Assembly: GCA_031428275.1 (NCBI GenBank)
Contig: JANPPC010000009.1
Coordinates: 62,001-126,000 of the forward strand
Source of the DNA: Pseudobdellovibrio sp031428275
GTDB lineage: Bacteria; Bdellovibrionota; Bdellovibrionia; Bdellovibrionales; Bdellovibrionaceae
DNA length: 64,000 nucleotides
Direction of reading: 5' to 3'
Made by a program: the position numbers and the translations under genes. The number at the start of each line of letters is the position of its first letter. Position 1 is the first letter of the stretch. Below, in pieces: positions 1 through 8,286 of this stretch. The notes under the pieces were generated by a model that made no database searches, had not been told where the DNA came from, and saw only the letters and a program-made list of their open reading frames with translations.

Positions 1-137
1 CGAAAGACACATTAGTATTAATGGAGAATTCGGCCCTAATCGTGAGCGTGAAGAACAATACAGTGGTGACGGTCATGGATAAGAACGCATTAAAAGAAAA
101 TGTATTCACAAACATCGACAGTACAATTGTAATGTAG
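1..137 (+). CDS. C-terminal fragment of a flagellar operon protein (TIGR02530-like)
   Basis: The reading frame is open from the window edge (first full codon at base 3) to a TAG at 135-137 and encodes about 44 residues. The tail, with segments like ENSALIVSVKN and KENVFTNIDS, resembles the end of the small flagellar operon protein family TIGR02530, which usually lies between flgD and flgE. The position just upstream of flgE fits. The start lies outside the window. Assignment is from recall of the conserved VFTNID ending and gene order. The precise function of the family is not established. Confidence 0.7.
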   Translation, partial: KDTLVLMENSALIVSVKNNTVVTVMDKNALKENVFTNIDSTIVM

Positions 138-212
138 CTGATTTTTTTAAATATTTTTTTTAGTTATTCGGGTCGACTACTTGAATAATTAACGCTGCTA
201 ACGCGGCAAAAT

Positions 213-273
213 AGGGCTGGTCCTCGCAGAGGGGGCCCTTCAAACAAACTGAATAGACTACGACGGTCTATTC
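213..273 (+). promoter_or_regulatory. Structured 5' leader of flgE (two hairpins)
   Basis: Two inverted repeats lie between the preceding stop codon and the flgE ribosome binding site. The first pairs AGGGC (213-217) with GCCCT (235-239) and, inside it, CCTC (222-225) with GAGG (229-232). The second is a perfect 8-bp stem, GAATAGAC (251-258) with GTCTATTC (266-273), ending 9 bases before the Shine-Dalgarno. No run of T follows either, so they are not obvious terminators. A role in mRNA stability or translation control of the abundant hook protein is inference. Confidence 0.45.
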
Positions 274-292
274 TAACGACATGGAGGTTATC

Positions 293-1579
293 ATGGGAAT
301 TCTCTCATCACTATGGACAGGCGTAAGCGGTCTACAAGCACAAGGTGAAGGTCTAAGCGTAGTAGCGGACAACATCGCCAATGCAAACACAACGGGTTTC
401 AAAGCATCACGAGCCGAATTTCATGACATTATGTCAAGAAATTTAAAAGGTATCGATGGCGGTAACCAAATGGGTCGCGGTGTGCGCGTGGGTGCAATCA
501 ATCCAGTTCTTATTCAAGGTAATATCGATCACACAGATCGCGGCACAGATTTAGCCGTTAGCGGTGATGGATTTTTTCAAGTTAAGGGCACGGAAGGTGT
601 GAGCTATACTCGTGATGGATCTTTCAAGTTTGATAAAGAAGGATTCTTAACTACAAATAGCGGACAAAAAGTTCAAGGTTATCAAGCAGATGAAAAGGGT
701 AAAATTGAAACTCGCATGGGTGATCTTCAATTTCCAAGAGCCTTAGTAAATGCTTCGGGAACTAAAGAAATTAAATTAGATCTTAACTTAGATTCACGAG
801 CTGTTGCAGACGCAAAAAAATTCGATGCAAAAGATCCTTATAAAACCTCAGATTATGCAACTGCGGTTGAAATGTTCGATTCTCAGGGCAATAAACATGT
901 ATTAAACATGTTCTTCAACAAGGGCCAAGACCGCACATGGACATACCGCGGTATGGTCGACGGTAAAGAAGTTGAAGGCGCAGCTGAAGGTCAAGATTTA
1001 GCGCAAGTGATAGAAGGTAAAGTATCTTTCACTGAAGACGGTAAGTTAAACACACAAGAAGTTACCAACGCAGCATTCAACTTCAAAGGCGGAGCTAAGC
1101 AAGGCCAAGAAATTAAAATGAATTTCGGTGAAGATATCGCTAAAGGCGGTAAAGGTGAAGGCACTAAACAATACGGTAAAGAGTCAGATGTGATCAACTG
1201 GCATCAAGATGGTTACTCGGCAGGTACGGTAACAGGCCTATCCTTCAATGATGAGGGCGTTTTGACGGCAGCTTACTCAAACGGACAAGTTTTAGATTTA
1301 GGACAAGTCGTATTATCAAAGTTTGAAAATCCGGAAGCCCTATTTAAAATGGGTGGCAATTTATTCAAACAATCTCGTGACTCAGGTGAGCCTTCTACTG
1401 GAGCACCTCGCTTATCGGGTCGTGGTTCGGTCATGTCAAAGTCATTAGAGCGTTCAACCGTCGATCTAGCGGCCGAATTCGTAACGATGATCACTGATCA
1501 ACGTGCGTTCCAGGCCAATGCGAAAACAATCACAACTTCAGATGAATTACTTAGCGAAGTCATTCAATTGAAACGATAG
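293..1579 (+). CDS. flgE: Flagellar hook protein FlgE
   Basis: Structural subunit of the flagellar hook, exported by the flagellar type III system and assembled on the rod. The N-terminus MGILSSLWTGVSGL with the ADNIANANTTGFKASR block is the conserved flagellar rod/hook N-terminal motif, and the C-terminus (AEFVTMITDQRAFQANAKTI) is the matching coiled-coil motif. The middle carries the usual FlgE variable domain. At 428 residues it is of normal length. An in-frame ATG occurs at 281, but GGAGG at 283-287 is placed 5 bases before the ATG at 293, which also gives the canonical MGIL start, so 293 is chosen. A strong terminator follows, so this is the last gene of its transcript. Confidence 0.96.
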   Translation: MGILSSLWTGVSGLQAQGEGLSVVADNIANANTTGFKASRAEFHDIMSRNLKGIDGGNQMGRGVRVGAINPVLIQGNIDHTDRGTDLAVSGDGFFQVKGTEGVSYTRDGSFKFDKEGFLTTNSGQKVQGYQADEKGKIETRMGDLQFPRALVNASGTKEIKLDLNLDSRAVADAKKFDAKDPYKTSDYATAVEMFDSQGNKHVLNMFFNKGQDRTWTYRGMVDGKEVEGAAEGQDLAQVIEGKVSFTEDGKLNTQEVTNAAFNFKGGAKQGQEIKMNFGEDIAKGGKGEGTKQYGKESDVINWHQDGYSAGTVTGLSFNDEGVLTAAYSNGQVLDLGQVVLSKFENPEALFKMGGNLFKQSRDSGEPSTGAPRLSGRGSVMSKSLERSTVDLAAEFVTMITDQRAFQANAKTITTSDELLSEVIQLKR

Positions 1580-1653
1580 TTCTAGCGACTTAGCGCAAGC
1601 TAATTAATGTAAAAGTAGATCTAGCAAAGCAAATAACTCCATCTAGTCGAAGA

Positions 1654-1689
1654 AACCCTGATTACGCAAATGCGTAGTCGGGGTTTTTT
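1654..1689 (+). terminator. Rho-independent terminator after flgE
   Basis: A 14-bp stem (1654-1667 with 1672-1685, two G-U pairs) with an AAAT loop runs straight into six T residues (1684-1689). It lies 75 bases after the flgE stop and closes the flagellar transcript. Confidence 0.9.
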
Positions 1690-1728
1690 ATTTGTATCGC
1701 TTAATCAAGACATGCTAAGTTTTTTGCA

Positions 1729-3153
1729 ATGCATCCGATTAAACCCGTATTAGATAAAATTTCTGCCAGCTTCTGCGCTGCTAAATGGCTTCAGGTAACT
1801 ATTCGGTTACAAAACGGATTCACACATTCGTGCCATCACCCTTTTCCGCACAAAATTCCACTAAAAGAGTTAGAAACCAACCCATCAGCACTGCACAACA
1901 CAGAACAAAAAAAGCAAGCTCGTAAAGAAATGCTTGAAGGTAAGAGACCTAGTGAATGTTCGTATTGCTGGAAGGTTGAAGATTTGCCAGGTGATCGCAT
2001 CAGTGATCGATTTATAAAATCGAGTGATCCGTGGGCAAAACCATACATAGATGAAGTTTCTAAACTTCCTTGGGATGCAAACGTCAAACCCAGATATTTA
2101 GAAGTATCGTTTTCAAATATCTGTAACTTTAAATGCGCTTATTGTTTTCCGGATGTGTCTTCTAAGTGGATGAGCGAAATTGTTGAACACGGTCCGTATC
2201 CGACGATAGACCATCTGGGCGATTTAAACCTTATGAAAGAAATGCAGAATCTTCCGCTACCCGAGAAAGACAATCCCTATACGATTGCATTCTGGAAGTG
2301 GCTACCAGAAATTATTTCTGATTTGCGCGAGCTTCGAATTACCGGGGGCGAACCCTTACTTTCGAAAGATTGCGCGAAACTTTTTTCTTTTCTAGATTTG
2401 AATGCAAGCCCGCAACTAGCATTTAGCATCAACAGCAATTTAGGCGTACCAGAGAAGCTAGTTAAAAACGCTTTTGATCGACTGACTGGTTTGCTGCAAT
2501 CAAGAAAAATCTGCAGCGCCAGAGTCTATACAAGTCTTGATTCTTGGGGCCCGCAGGCCGAGTACATTCGCTTCGGTCTTAATTTGCCACTCTGGAAAAG
2601 TAATCTAGATTTAAGTTTGCAGAATGCGACATATAAAACAATTATCATGGTTACTTTTAATGCATTAAGTATTTTTGACTTTCTAAATTTTTTGAAATTC
2701 AGTTTAGAAAAAAAGAAGCAATACGCAAGTCGCCTCATTGTTGATATTTCTATCCTGCACGATCCCCATCTGCAAAGCGTTCAAGTGCTAGATAACGAGT
2801 TTCAAGATAAGTTTGAAGAATGTTTAGAATTCATGAAAGTGAATTCAGTGTTTACAACGAAAGATGGTTTTACTAATTACGAGATCGAAAAAATGAAACG
2901 TTTGGTAGAATTTTCTAAAGTTCGACTTGAAGAAGAAGATTTAAATTTAAGAAAAATTGATTTTTACTTGTTCTTCAGCGCTTATGATAAACGTAAAAAG
3001 CTAAACTTTATTGAAACATTTCCCCAATTAAAAACTCGGTTTCTTTCGTGGAAGAAACTGTATCTTCAAAAATTCTCGTTGCGTGATCGGTTCGATAATG
3101 AAATCGAACGACAAAAACTGAAATACCGCGGGCGTAAGGTCATAAGCCCCTAG
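1729..3153 (+). CDS. Twitch-type radical SAM protein
   Basis: A radical SAM enzyme of 474 residues of unknown substrate. The CX3CX2C motif CNFKCAYC (C132, C136, C139) binds the [4Fe-4S] cluster that cleaves S-adenosylmethionine, and RITGGEPLL is the usual GGE motif. The N-terminal 100 residues carry extra cysteines (C35, and C77/C80 in SECSYCWKVED), as in the 'twitch domain-containing radical SAM' family, where they are thought to hold an auxiliary cluster. No full C-terminal SPASM cysteine set is visible. The gene stands alone after the flgE terminator, with no recognisable peptide or partner gene beside it. Start codon uncertain because no clear ribosome binding site is seen. Confidence 0.82.
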   Translation: MHPIKPVLDKISASFCAAKWLQVTIRLQNGFTHSCHHPFPHKIPLKELETNPSALHNTEQKKQARKEMLEGKRPSECSYCWKVEDLPGDRISDRFIKSSDPWAKPYIDEVSKLPWDANVKPRYLEVSFSNICNFKCAYCFPDVSSKWMSEIVEHGPYPTIDHLGDLNLMKEMQNLPLPEKDNPYTIAFWKWLPEIISDLRELRITGGEPLLSKDCAKLFSFLDLNASPQLAFSINSNLGVPEKLVKNAFDRLTGLLQSRKICSARVYTSLDSWGPQAEYIRFGLNLPLWKSNLDLSLQNATYKTIIMVTFNALSIFDFLNFLKFSLEKKKQYASRLIVDISILHDPHLQSVQVLDNEFQDKFEECLEFMKVNSVFTTKDGFTNYEIEKMKRLVEFSKVRLEEEDLNLRKIDFYLFFSAYDKRKKLNFIETFPQLKTRFLSWKKLYLQKFSLRDRFDNEIERQKLKYRGRKVISP

Positions 3154-3242
3154 GCTAGTCATAGGTCGTAGTCAAATCTGCTTGAATACGAAATTAGAAA
3201 ATGGCTTAATTAAACCAGCTCTTTAAAGAGATCGGAGTTGGT

Positions 3243-3668
3243 ATGGATAAGCAAAAAATTGTCGATTGTCTGAATGAAGTTTTAGAACATGAATTAGCGG
3301 GTGTCGTACGTTATACGCACTATGCTTTTATGGTTTTTGGACATAACCGTATTCCGATCTGTGGATGGTTACGTGCGCAAGCTAAAGAGTCTTTAGGTCA
3401 CGCGGATGAAATCGGCGAATTGATCACTTCTTTCGACGGGCACCCGTCACTTAAAATTGGTAAATTACTAGAATCAGATAATCATCGCGTGAATGAAATA
3501 TTGACCGAAAGTCTGCACCACGAAAAAATTCAAGTTGAGCTTTATAAAAAATTATTAAAAATAGCGGGTGATTCAGTGCTGGTCGAAGAATTCGCACGTA
3601 AAATGATTTACGAAGAAGAACTTCATATCGCTGAAGTCCAAAAAATGATTAAAGACCCTAATAAATAA
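3243..3668 (+). CDS. bfr: Bacterioferritin-like iron storage protein
   Basis: Predicted four-helix ferritin-like protein of 141 residues, slightly shorter than E. coli Bfr (158). The diiron ligand pattern is visible: Glu in EHELAGVVRY, ExxH in KESLGHADE, Glu in HHEKIQVELY, and ExxH in YEEELHIAEV. This fits oxidation and storage of iron in the cytoplasm. A CGGAG ribosome binding site lies just before the ATG. The CapA-like gene starts within 10 bases of its stop and is probably cotranscribed. Whether it binds haem or is a Dps/DPS-like variant cannot be settled from sequence alone. Confidence 0.85.
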   Translation: MDKQKIVDCLNEVLEHELAGVVRYTHYAFMVFGHNRIPICGWLRAQAKESLGHADEIGELITSFDGHPSLKIGKLLESDNHRVNEILTESLHHEKIQVELYKKLLKIAGDSVLVEEFARKMIYEEELHIAEVQKMIKDPNK

Positions 3669-3674
3669 TTGAAT

Positions 3675-4856
3675 ATGAAAAGTCTGAGCCTTGCGGTCGT
3701 TGCGCTATTATTATTTTCATGTCAAACAGCACCGCATGTAGATCAAAGCGGTGCCGAAATTAATCGTAACCCTCAGACAGCGCCTAAAGCCGTTATCGCG
3801 ACTGAGCCCATAGTTAAATCGAAGCAAGTCGTTTTAGCCTTCGTCGGCGACGTTATCTTACATGAACGTTTACGAAAGCGAGAAGAAAAACATAATGAAG
3901 GTTATCAATCGATCTGGTCAAATATTCAAAGTTACCTAGATCAAGCCGATTTGACCTACGCCAATCTTGAGGGCCCCGTTGCACCTGAATACGGCGGTGT
4001 GACTGGTTTTCCGATGTTTAATTATCCTGAAGAAATTATTCCGGCTTTGAAAAACAATGGCTTTGATGTGGTATCGACGGCCAATAACCACTCGTTGGAC
4101 CGCCAAGCTAAGGGAATTAGAAAAACGATCGAAAATTTAAATAAGTATTATTTAAATTACAGCGGAACCGTAACCGCCGAAGCGAACATTGACCACGGAA
4201 GTGAAACTTGGTTTACGTTAACGCCAGTTCCGGGCTCGCAGAAAATGATTGCCTGGTTGGCTTGTACGGAAATGACTAATGGTATCCCTGATAAAGAAAA
4301 TCAAGTTCTGTATTGTTTTAAGCACCGCGAGGAAATTAAAGATTTAATACAAAAGTTAAAAATAAGAAATGAAATTGCGGCCATAATTCTGAACCCGCAT
4401 TGGGGTGAAGAAGAAAAATTTGAAATCGAAGCTCACGTGAAGACATGGGCTCGAATGATGTTAGACGAGGGTGCCTCGGCAATTGTAGGTTCGCATCCGC
4501 ACGTCGTGCGTAAGATCGAAGAGTATACGACCAAAGATCAGCGAAGAACTTTAGTGGCCTACTCGTTAGGAAACTTTGTCAGTAATCAGCCTTGGAATCC
4601 GAATAAACTAGGTATGCTGTTGTACTTAAAGTTTCAAGATAATCACGACCAAAAACAATTTATACTAACTGACATAAAATATGTGGGTTTGTGGACTACG
4701 CGTACAATTGAAAAAGACACAACCGCTAAATATAGGATCAATGCCGTTTGGGACGAAAAAAAGCTACCCCACGAAGTACAGAACATAATGAAAGAGCAGC
4801 TGGGCACGGCTAATCGGCTAACGTCAGACGAAGCCGTTAAAGCCTTTCTTAATTAG
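3675..4856 (+). CDS. CapA/PGA_cap family lipoprotein (metallophosphoesterase fold)
   Basis: A 393-residue protein with a lipoprotein signal (MKSLSLAVVALLLFSC). The mature part has the motifs of the PGA_cap/CapA family: FVGDVILHE, YANLEGPV, ANNHSLD, NPHWGEE and GSHPHVV, whose Asp, Asn and His residues bind metal in the calcineurin-like fold. CapA proteins act in poly-gamma-glutamate synthesis in Firmicutes. Here no capB or capC neighbour is visible, so an envelope polymer or peptidase role is open. A TTG at 3669 in frame would add two residues; the ATG at 3675 gives the normal signal peptide and is preferred. Confidence 0.82.
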   Translation: MKSLSLAVVALLLFSCQTAPHVDQSGAEINRNPQTAPKAVIATEPIVKSKQVVLAFVGDVILHERLRKREEKHNEGYQSIWSNIQSYLDQADLTYANLEGPVAPEYGGVTGFPMFNYPEEIIPALKNNGFDVVSTANNHSLDRQAKGIRKTIENLNKYYLNYSGTVTAEANIDHGSETWFTLTPVPGSQKMIAWLACTEMTNGIPDKENQVLYCFKHREEIKDLIQKLKIRNEIAAIILNPHWGEEEKFEIEAHVKTWARMMLDEGASAIVGSHPHVVRKIEEYTTKDQRRTLVAYSLGNFVSNQPWNPNKLGMLLYLKFQDNHDQKQFILTDIKYVGLWTTRTIEKDTTAKYRINAVWDEKKLPHEVQNIMKEQLGTANRLTSDEAVKAFLN

Positions 4857-4889
4857 AAAATCTGAAAAAATCTGTAAAATTCATTTATA

Positions 4890-4922
4890 ATTCGACATTT
4901 TGCTGTCGATAGATTCGACATT
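4890..4922 (+). repeat. 10-bp direct repeat ATTCGACATT upstream of the PTP-like lipoprotein
   Basis: ATTCGACATT occurs at 4890-4899 and 4913-4922, and TCGACA of the first copy pairs with TGTCGA at 4903-4908. The block is about 110 bases upstream of the next start codon. It could be an operator or promoter element. No proof of function. Confidence 0.35.
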
Positions 4923-5029
4923 GTTTTCGAACCTTTACCTTAGTCGTAAAACTAAAGTCTAGATACTTATGTTAAGTCATGAAAGCTCCGTTAAGAACTG
5001 GTCATTAAGAAATGATCACAGGAGTTTTT

Positions 5030-5830
5030 ATGAAATCGTTTAGTATTTTAAAACTTATCGCAGCAACACTAGTTGTAGCCAGCTGCGCTCAACCAGTTAG
5101 CAAAATGAACGAGTCGACGGCAAACGGCGACACGCAAACCACTGATGGAACAAGCGATGCCGCAGCTGTTACTAAGGCTTCCCTTGATTACAAACTTCGT
5201 TATAAGTTCTTAGATCCTTACAACAAGGTGGTTGATAACCGCGGGAAGGGTTTCGAAGAACTTTATGGTACGCGAAACTTTCGTGTCGTGCTGCACGGAG
5301 TTTATTACCGCGGTGGCGCAAATAATTCTTATAATCGTGAAGGCGTCAGAAACAATAGTAATCCGTTGCCGACGACCGGTTTAGAGAACCTGTGTAAAGA
5401 TGGCTTTTCAACTTCCATTTACTTTTACACTAAAAATTACGGTACAGCTCCGAAAGTGGTTAACTGCCGCGATCGTAAAGAGGCTAATACTACGTTAAAC
5501 TACAAACAAATCAGTTCACTTACGGCAAGCACGGCTACCAACGAAGCGATACTTTCGTTGGTATATGATCGCATTAAAGGTAAGTTAGATGGCCCAATCT
5601 ACGGTCATTGTTGGAATGGTTGGCACGCTTCGGGTTACGCAGCCTCGATCATCTTAAAACAGTATTGTAACTACACAGACGACCAAGCTGAAGCCTACTG
5701 GAGAAAAAATACCGATGGTAATGACGACGCCTCTTACGCGGGTGTGGTTACCAAAGTTCGCGCGTTCAAGCCATTAGCGAAATTTAAAATCAGTGCGGCT
5801 GAAGCAGCGGCGATTTGCCCTGCGAAGTAA
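5030..5830 (+). CDS. Lipoprotein with tyrosine-phosphatase-like fold, catalytic Arg replaced
   Basis: A 266-residue predicted lipoprotein (signal ending LVVASC, Cys19) with a low-complexity Ser/Thr linker. It then shows dual-specificity phosphatase features: a strand ending in YYRGGANN and, near residue 194, GPIYGHCWNGWHASG. This matches the HCX5R(S/T)G P-loop except that the essential Arg is Ala. The Cys and the following Ser and Gly are kept. It may be a pseudophosphatase, or belong to a subfamily that uses another residue. ATG 5030 is chosen because AGGAG (5020-5024) sits 5 bases upstream; the upstream ATG at 5012 has no such site. It converges on livF with a 4-base gap. Confidence 0.7.
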   Translation: MKSFSILKLIAATLVVASCAQPVSKMNESTANGDTQTTDGTSDAAAVTKASLDYKLRYKFLDPYNKVVDNRGKGFEELYGTRNFRVVLHGVYYRGGANNSYNREGVRNNSNPLPTTGLENLCKDGFSTSIYFYTKNYGTAPKVVNCRDRKEANTTLNYKQISSLTASTATNEAILSLVYDRIKGKLDGPIYGHCWNGWHASGYAASIILKQYCNYTDDQAEAYWRKNTDGNDDASYAGVVTKVRAFKPLAKFKISAAEAAAICPAK

Positions 5831-5834
5831 TTAG

Positions 5835-6551
5835 TTAAGATAAATAAGCGGCAACAACGCGGGGATCTGACAACAAGTCAGATCCTTTGCCGTTTAAAGT
5901 GATTGCACCCGTTTCAAGAACGTAGGCTTTCGCCGAAATTTCTAAAGCTAAATGCGCATTCTGTTCGACGATTAAAATACCTAGGCCTAGTTGCCGAAGA
6001 TCTTCAAATTTTTGAAAGATCTGTTCGATGATGACCGGGGCTAAGCCTAATGAAGGCTCGTCTAACATTAATATTTTTGGTTCAGACATCAGTGCGCGGG
6101 CGATGGCTAACATCTGCTGCTCGCCGCCGGATAAGGTGCCGGCTAATTGAGTTCGTCTTTCCGCTAGTCGGCTGAACATTGTAAATTGTTGTTCGATAAG
6201 TTCGGCCACTTTAGTTTTAGATTTTTGTAAATAAGCGCCTAGCTGTAAATTTTCAGTCACGGTTAAGTTCGGAAAAATACCGCGGCCTTCGGGGCACAGC
6301 GCGATCTTGTGTTTTAAGCGCTCGGGCGCTTCAAGTGCTGAAATATCTAAGTCATTTAGTAGTACTTGACCCTGATGGGCTAAAAGCCCGCTCAGCGCTT
6401 TCAAGGTGGTTGTCTTACCGGCGCCGTTAGAGCCAATCAAGGCCGTTATTTGCCCAGACTGAAATTCAAACGAAATACCTTTGATCGCACGAATCATTCC
6501 GTAGGATACATCTAAGTTTTTAACGACCACCGTCATATTTGAATTGATCAT
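5835..6551 (-). CDS. livF: Branched-chain amino acid ABC transporter ATP-binding protein LivF
   Basis: Cytoplasmic ATPase of 238 residues, one of the two nucleotide-binding subunits of a HAAT-type importer. Walker A (GSNGAGKTT), signature LSGGEQQ, Walker B (ILMLDEPSLGL) and the switch His region (ILIVEQNAH) are intact. ALCPEGRGIFPNLTVTENL is typical of LivF. Its start overlaps the livG stop by 4 bases, so translation is coupled. It is the last gene of the five-gene liv operon. Confidence 0.95.
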   Translation of the reverse strand: MINSNMTVVVKNLDVSYGMIRAIKGISFEFQSGQITALIGSNGAGKTTTLKALSGLLAHQGQVLLNDLDISALEAPERLKHKIALCPEGRGIFPNLTVTENLQLGAYLQKSKTKVAELIEQQFTMFSRLAERRTQLAGTLSGGEQQMLAIARALMSEPKILMLDEPSLGLAPVIIEQIFQKFEDLRQLGLGILIVEQNAHLALEISAKAYVLETGAITLNGKGSDLLSDPRVVAAYLS

Positions 6552-7330
6552 ACGGGTTTTTTTCCTAAGTAAGCTTCAATCACTTCGGGTAAAGTCTTCA
6601 CATCTTGAGGCAAGCCATCGGCAATCTTTTTGCCACGGTTTAAAACCACAATGCGGTCGCAAATATTCATAACAAGTTTCATATCGTGTTCGATCAATAA
6701 AATTGTTAAGTTAAATTTATCTTTAATAAAACGAATCAATTTATTAAGTTCTTCGGTTTCTTGATGATTCATTCCGGCTGCGGGCTCATCTAGAATTAAT
6801 AACTTTGGCTTCGTCGCTAAAGCTCGCACAATTTCAAGTTTACGCTGGGCCCCGTATGACAAAGACCCCGCAAGCTGTAAAGAGAATCGGTCTAAATCAA
6901 AAATTTTCAGAAGTTCGCGGGCCTCAAGATCAAGATTTTTTTCAATTAGTTGATGGGCCTTTGTATTAAATAAAGAATTAAACCAGTCAGCTGGTGAGCC
7001 TTTGTGGCGGCGCTGCTGTAAAGCCATTAGAACATTTTCAATCACTGATAAACTACGAAACAAACGAATGTTCTGAAAAGTACGCGCTAAACCGCGGTGA
7101 TTCACTTGCGCCGCTGATAATTTATTGATTCGCTCTGAATCAAACAAGATATCGCCGCTATCGGCAGAATAGAACCCAGAGATCATATTGAAAACCGTTG
7201 TTTTGCCCGCGCCATTTGGCCCAATCAGGCCCAGTAGTTCGTTTTGATGAATGTCAAAACTGACCTCGTTCACGGCTTTTAAGCCACCGAATTGAATCGA
7301 TAGATCTTTAATCGCAAGTAGAATGCTCAT
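6548..7330 (-). CDS. livG: Branched-chain amino acid ABC transporter ATP-binding protein LivG
   Basis: Second nucleotide-binding subunit, 260 residues. It has Walker A GPNGAGKTT, a degenerate signature LSYGAQRKLEI as is normal in LivG, Walker B LLILDEPAAGMN and the HDMKLVM switch segment. It overlaps livM upstream and livF downstream by 4 bases each (ATGA). Together LivF and LivG would drive import through LivH and LivM. Confidence 0.95.
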   Translation of the reverse strand: MSILLAIKDLSIQFGGLKAVNEVSFDIHQNELLGLIGPNGAGKTTVFNMISGFYSADSGDILFDSERINKLSAAQVNHRGLARTFQNIRLFRSLSVIENVLMALQQRRHKGSPADWFNSLFNTKAHQLIEKNLDLEARELLKIFDLDRFSLQLAGSLSYGAQRKLEIVRALATKPKLLILDEPAAGMNHQETEELNKLIRFIKDKFNLTILLIEHDMKLVMNICDRIVVLNRGKKIADGLPQDVKTLPEVIEAYLGKKPV

Positions 7331-8286
7331 CGGTGCATACCTAACTTCGCGCGAATTTTTTTCGGTACATATTCAAAAATTTCTTTACGGCCAAATAAAC
7401 CCTGCGGACGTAAGATCATCATTAAAATAAGTAAGATCGGGTAGATGATCATGCGTAAATCTAGCGAACCCGCTTGCACGCTGCGAAGTAGCTCGGGCAA
7501 AAAGGTAAGTATGGCGGCAGCCATAATCGATCCACTTAAAGAACCTAAGCCCCCAAGTACGGCAATAATTAATATCTGTACTGAAATAATAAAACCGAAT
7601 GAGCCGGGGCTGATGTAACCCAAGTGATGCGAATAAAATCCCCCGCCTATGCCTGCAAAAAAGCTAGAGATCGTAAACGCATAACGTTTTGTCTTGGCGA
7701 TTTCTAAACCCATGACTTCGGCGGCGATATCGTCTTCGTTAATGGCCCAAAGATTACGGCCAAACCACGAAACTTTAAGCCGGTGCATCGTCATAAAAGT
7801 GACAAATAATAAAAAGATCGCAAAACCATAAGCATACCAAAAATCAGGAAATTTTGTAATTGCGTTGTAACCACGTGGTCCGCCGACATGCTTCCAGTTC
7901 AATAAAAGTACGCGAACAATCTCGGCTAAACCCAGCGTTACGATCGCGATGTAGTCTCCCTTTAGTCTGAACGACGGAAGAGAAACTAAGTAACCCGCAA
8001 CAGCCGCTAGTAACCCGCCGGCTAATACGCCCAAAGGTATCAGCATCCATTGATCGCTAAAAAATTCTTTATTTAATACCGCCGAAGTGTAGGCGCCAAT
8101 GGCCATTAGGCCCGCATGTCCTAAAGAAAACTGATCGGCCAAGCCCGTAATGAAATTTAAACTTAAGGCCATGATCGCATTGACAATAAAGCTGATAAAA
8201 ATTGCCTGAATATACGAATTCAAAAACGAATTTAAGACGACACCTAGTGATATAACTAAAACTAAAAAAACAAGATACTTTTTCAT
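7327..8286 (-). CDS. livM: Branched-chain amino acid ABC transporter permease LivM
   Basis: Inner-membrane permease of 319 residues with about eight hydrophobic segments. The block NFITGLADQFSLGHAG and the conserved cytoplasmic loop GRNLWAINEDDIAAEVMGL (ATPase coupling) identify LivM. It pairs with LivH to form the channel. The start overlaps the livH stop by 4 bases and its stop overlaps livG. Confidence 0.95.
   Translation of the reverse strand: MKKYLVFLVLVISLGVVLNSFLNSYIQAIFISFIVNAIMALSLNFITGLADQFSLGHAGLMAIGAYTSAVLNKEFFSDQWMLIPLGVLAGGLLAAVAGYLVSLPSFRLKGDYIAIVTLGLAEIVRVLLLNWKHVGGPRGYNAITKFPDFWYAYGFAIFLLFVTFMTMHRLKVSWFGRNLWAINEDDIAAEVMGLEIAKTKRYAFTISSFFAGIGGGFYSHHLGYISPGSFGFIISVQILIIAVLGGLGSLSGSIMAAAILTFLPELLRSVQAGSLDLRMIIYPILLILMMILRPQGLFGRKEIFEYVPKKIRAKLGMHR

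Noticed and set aside
211..228. GG-N10-GC spacing in the flgE leader as a sigma-54 promoter
   Set aside because: Only the GG and GC fit; the surrounding -24 and -12 bases do not, and the bases are explained by a hairpin.
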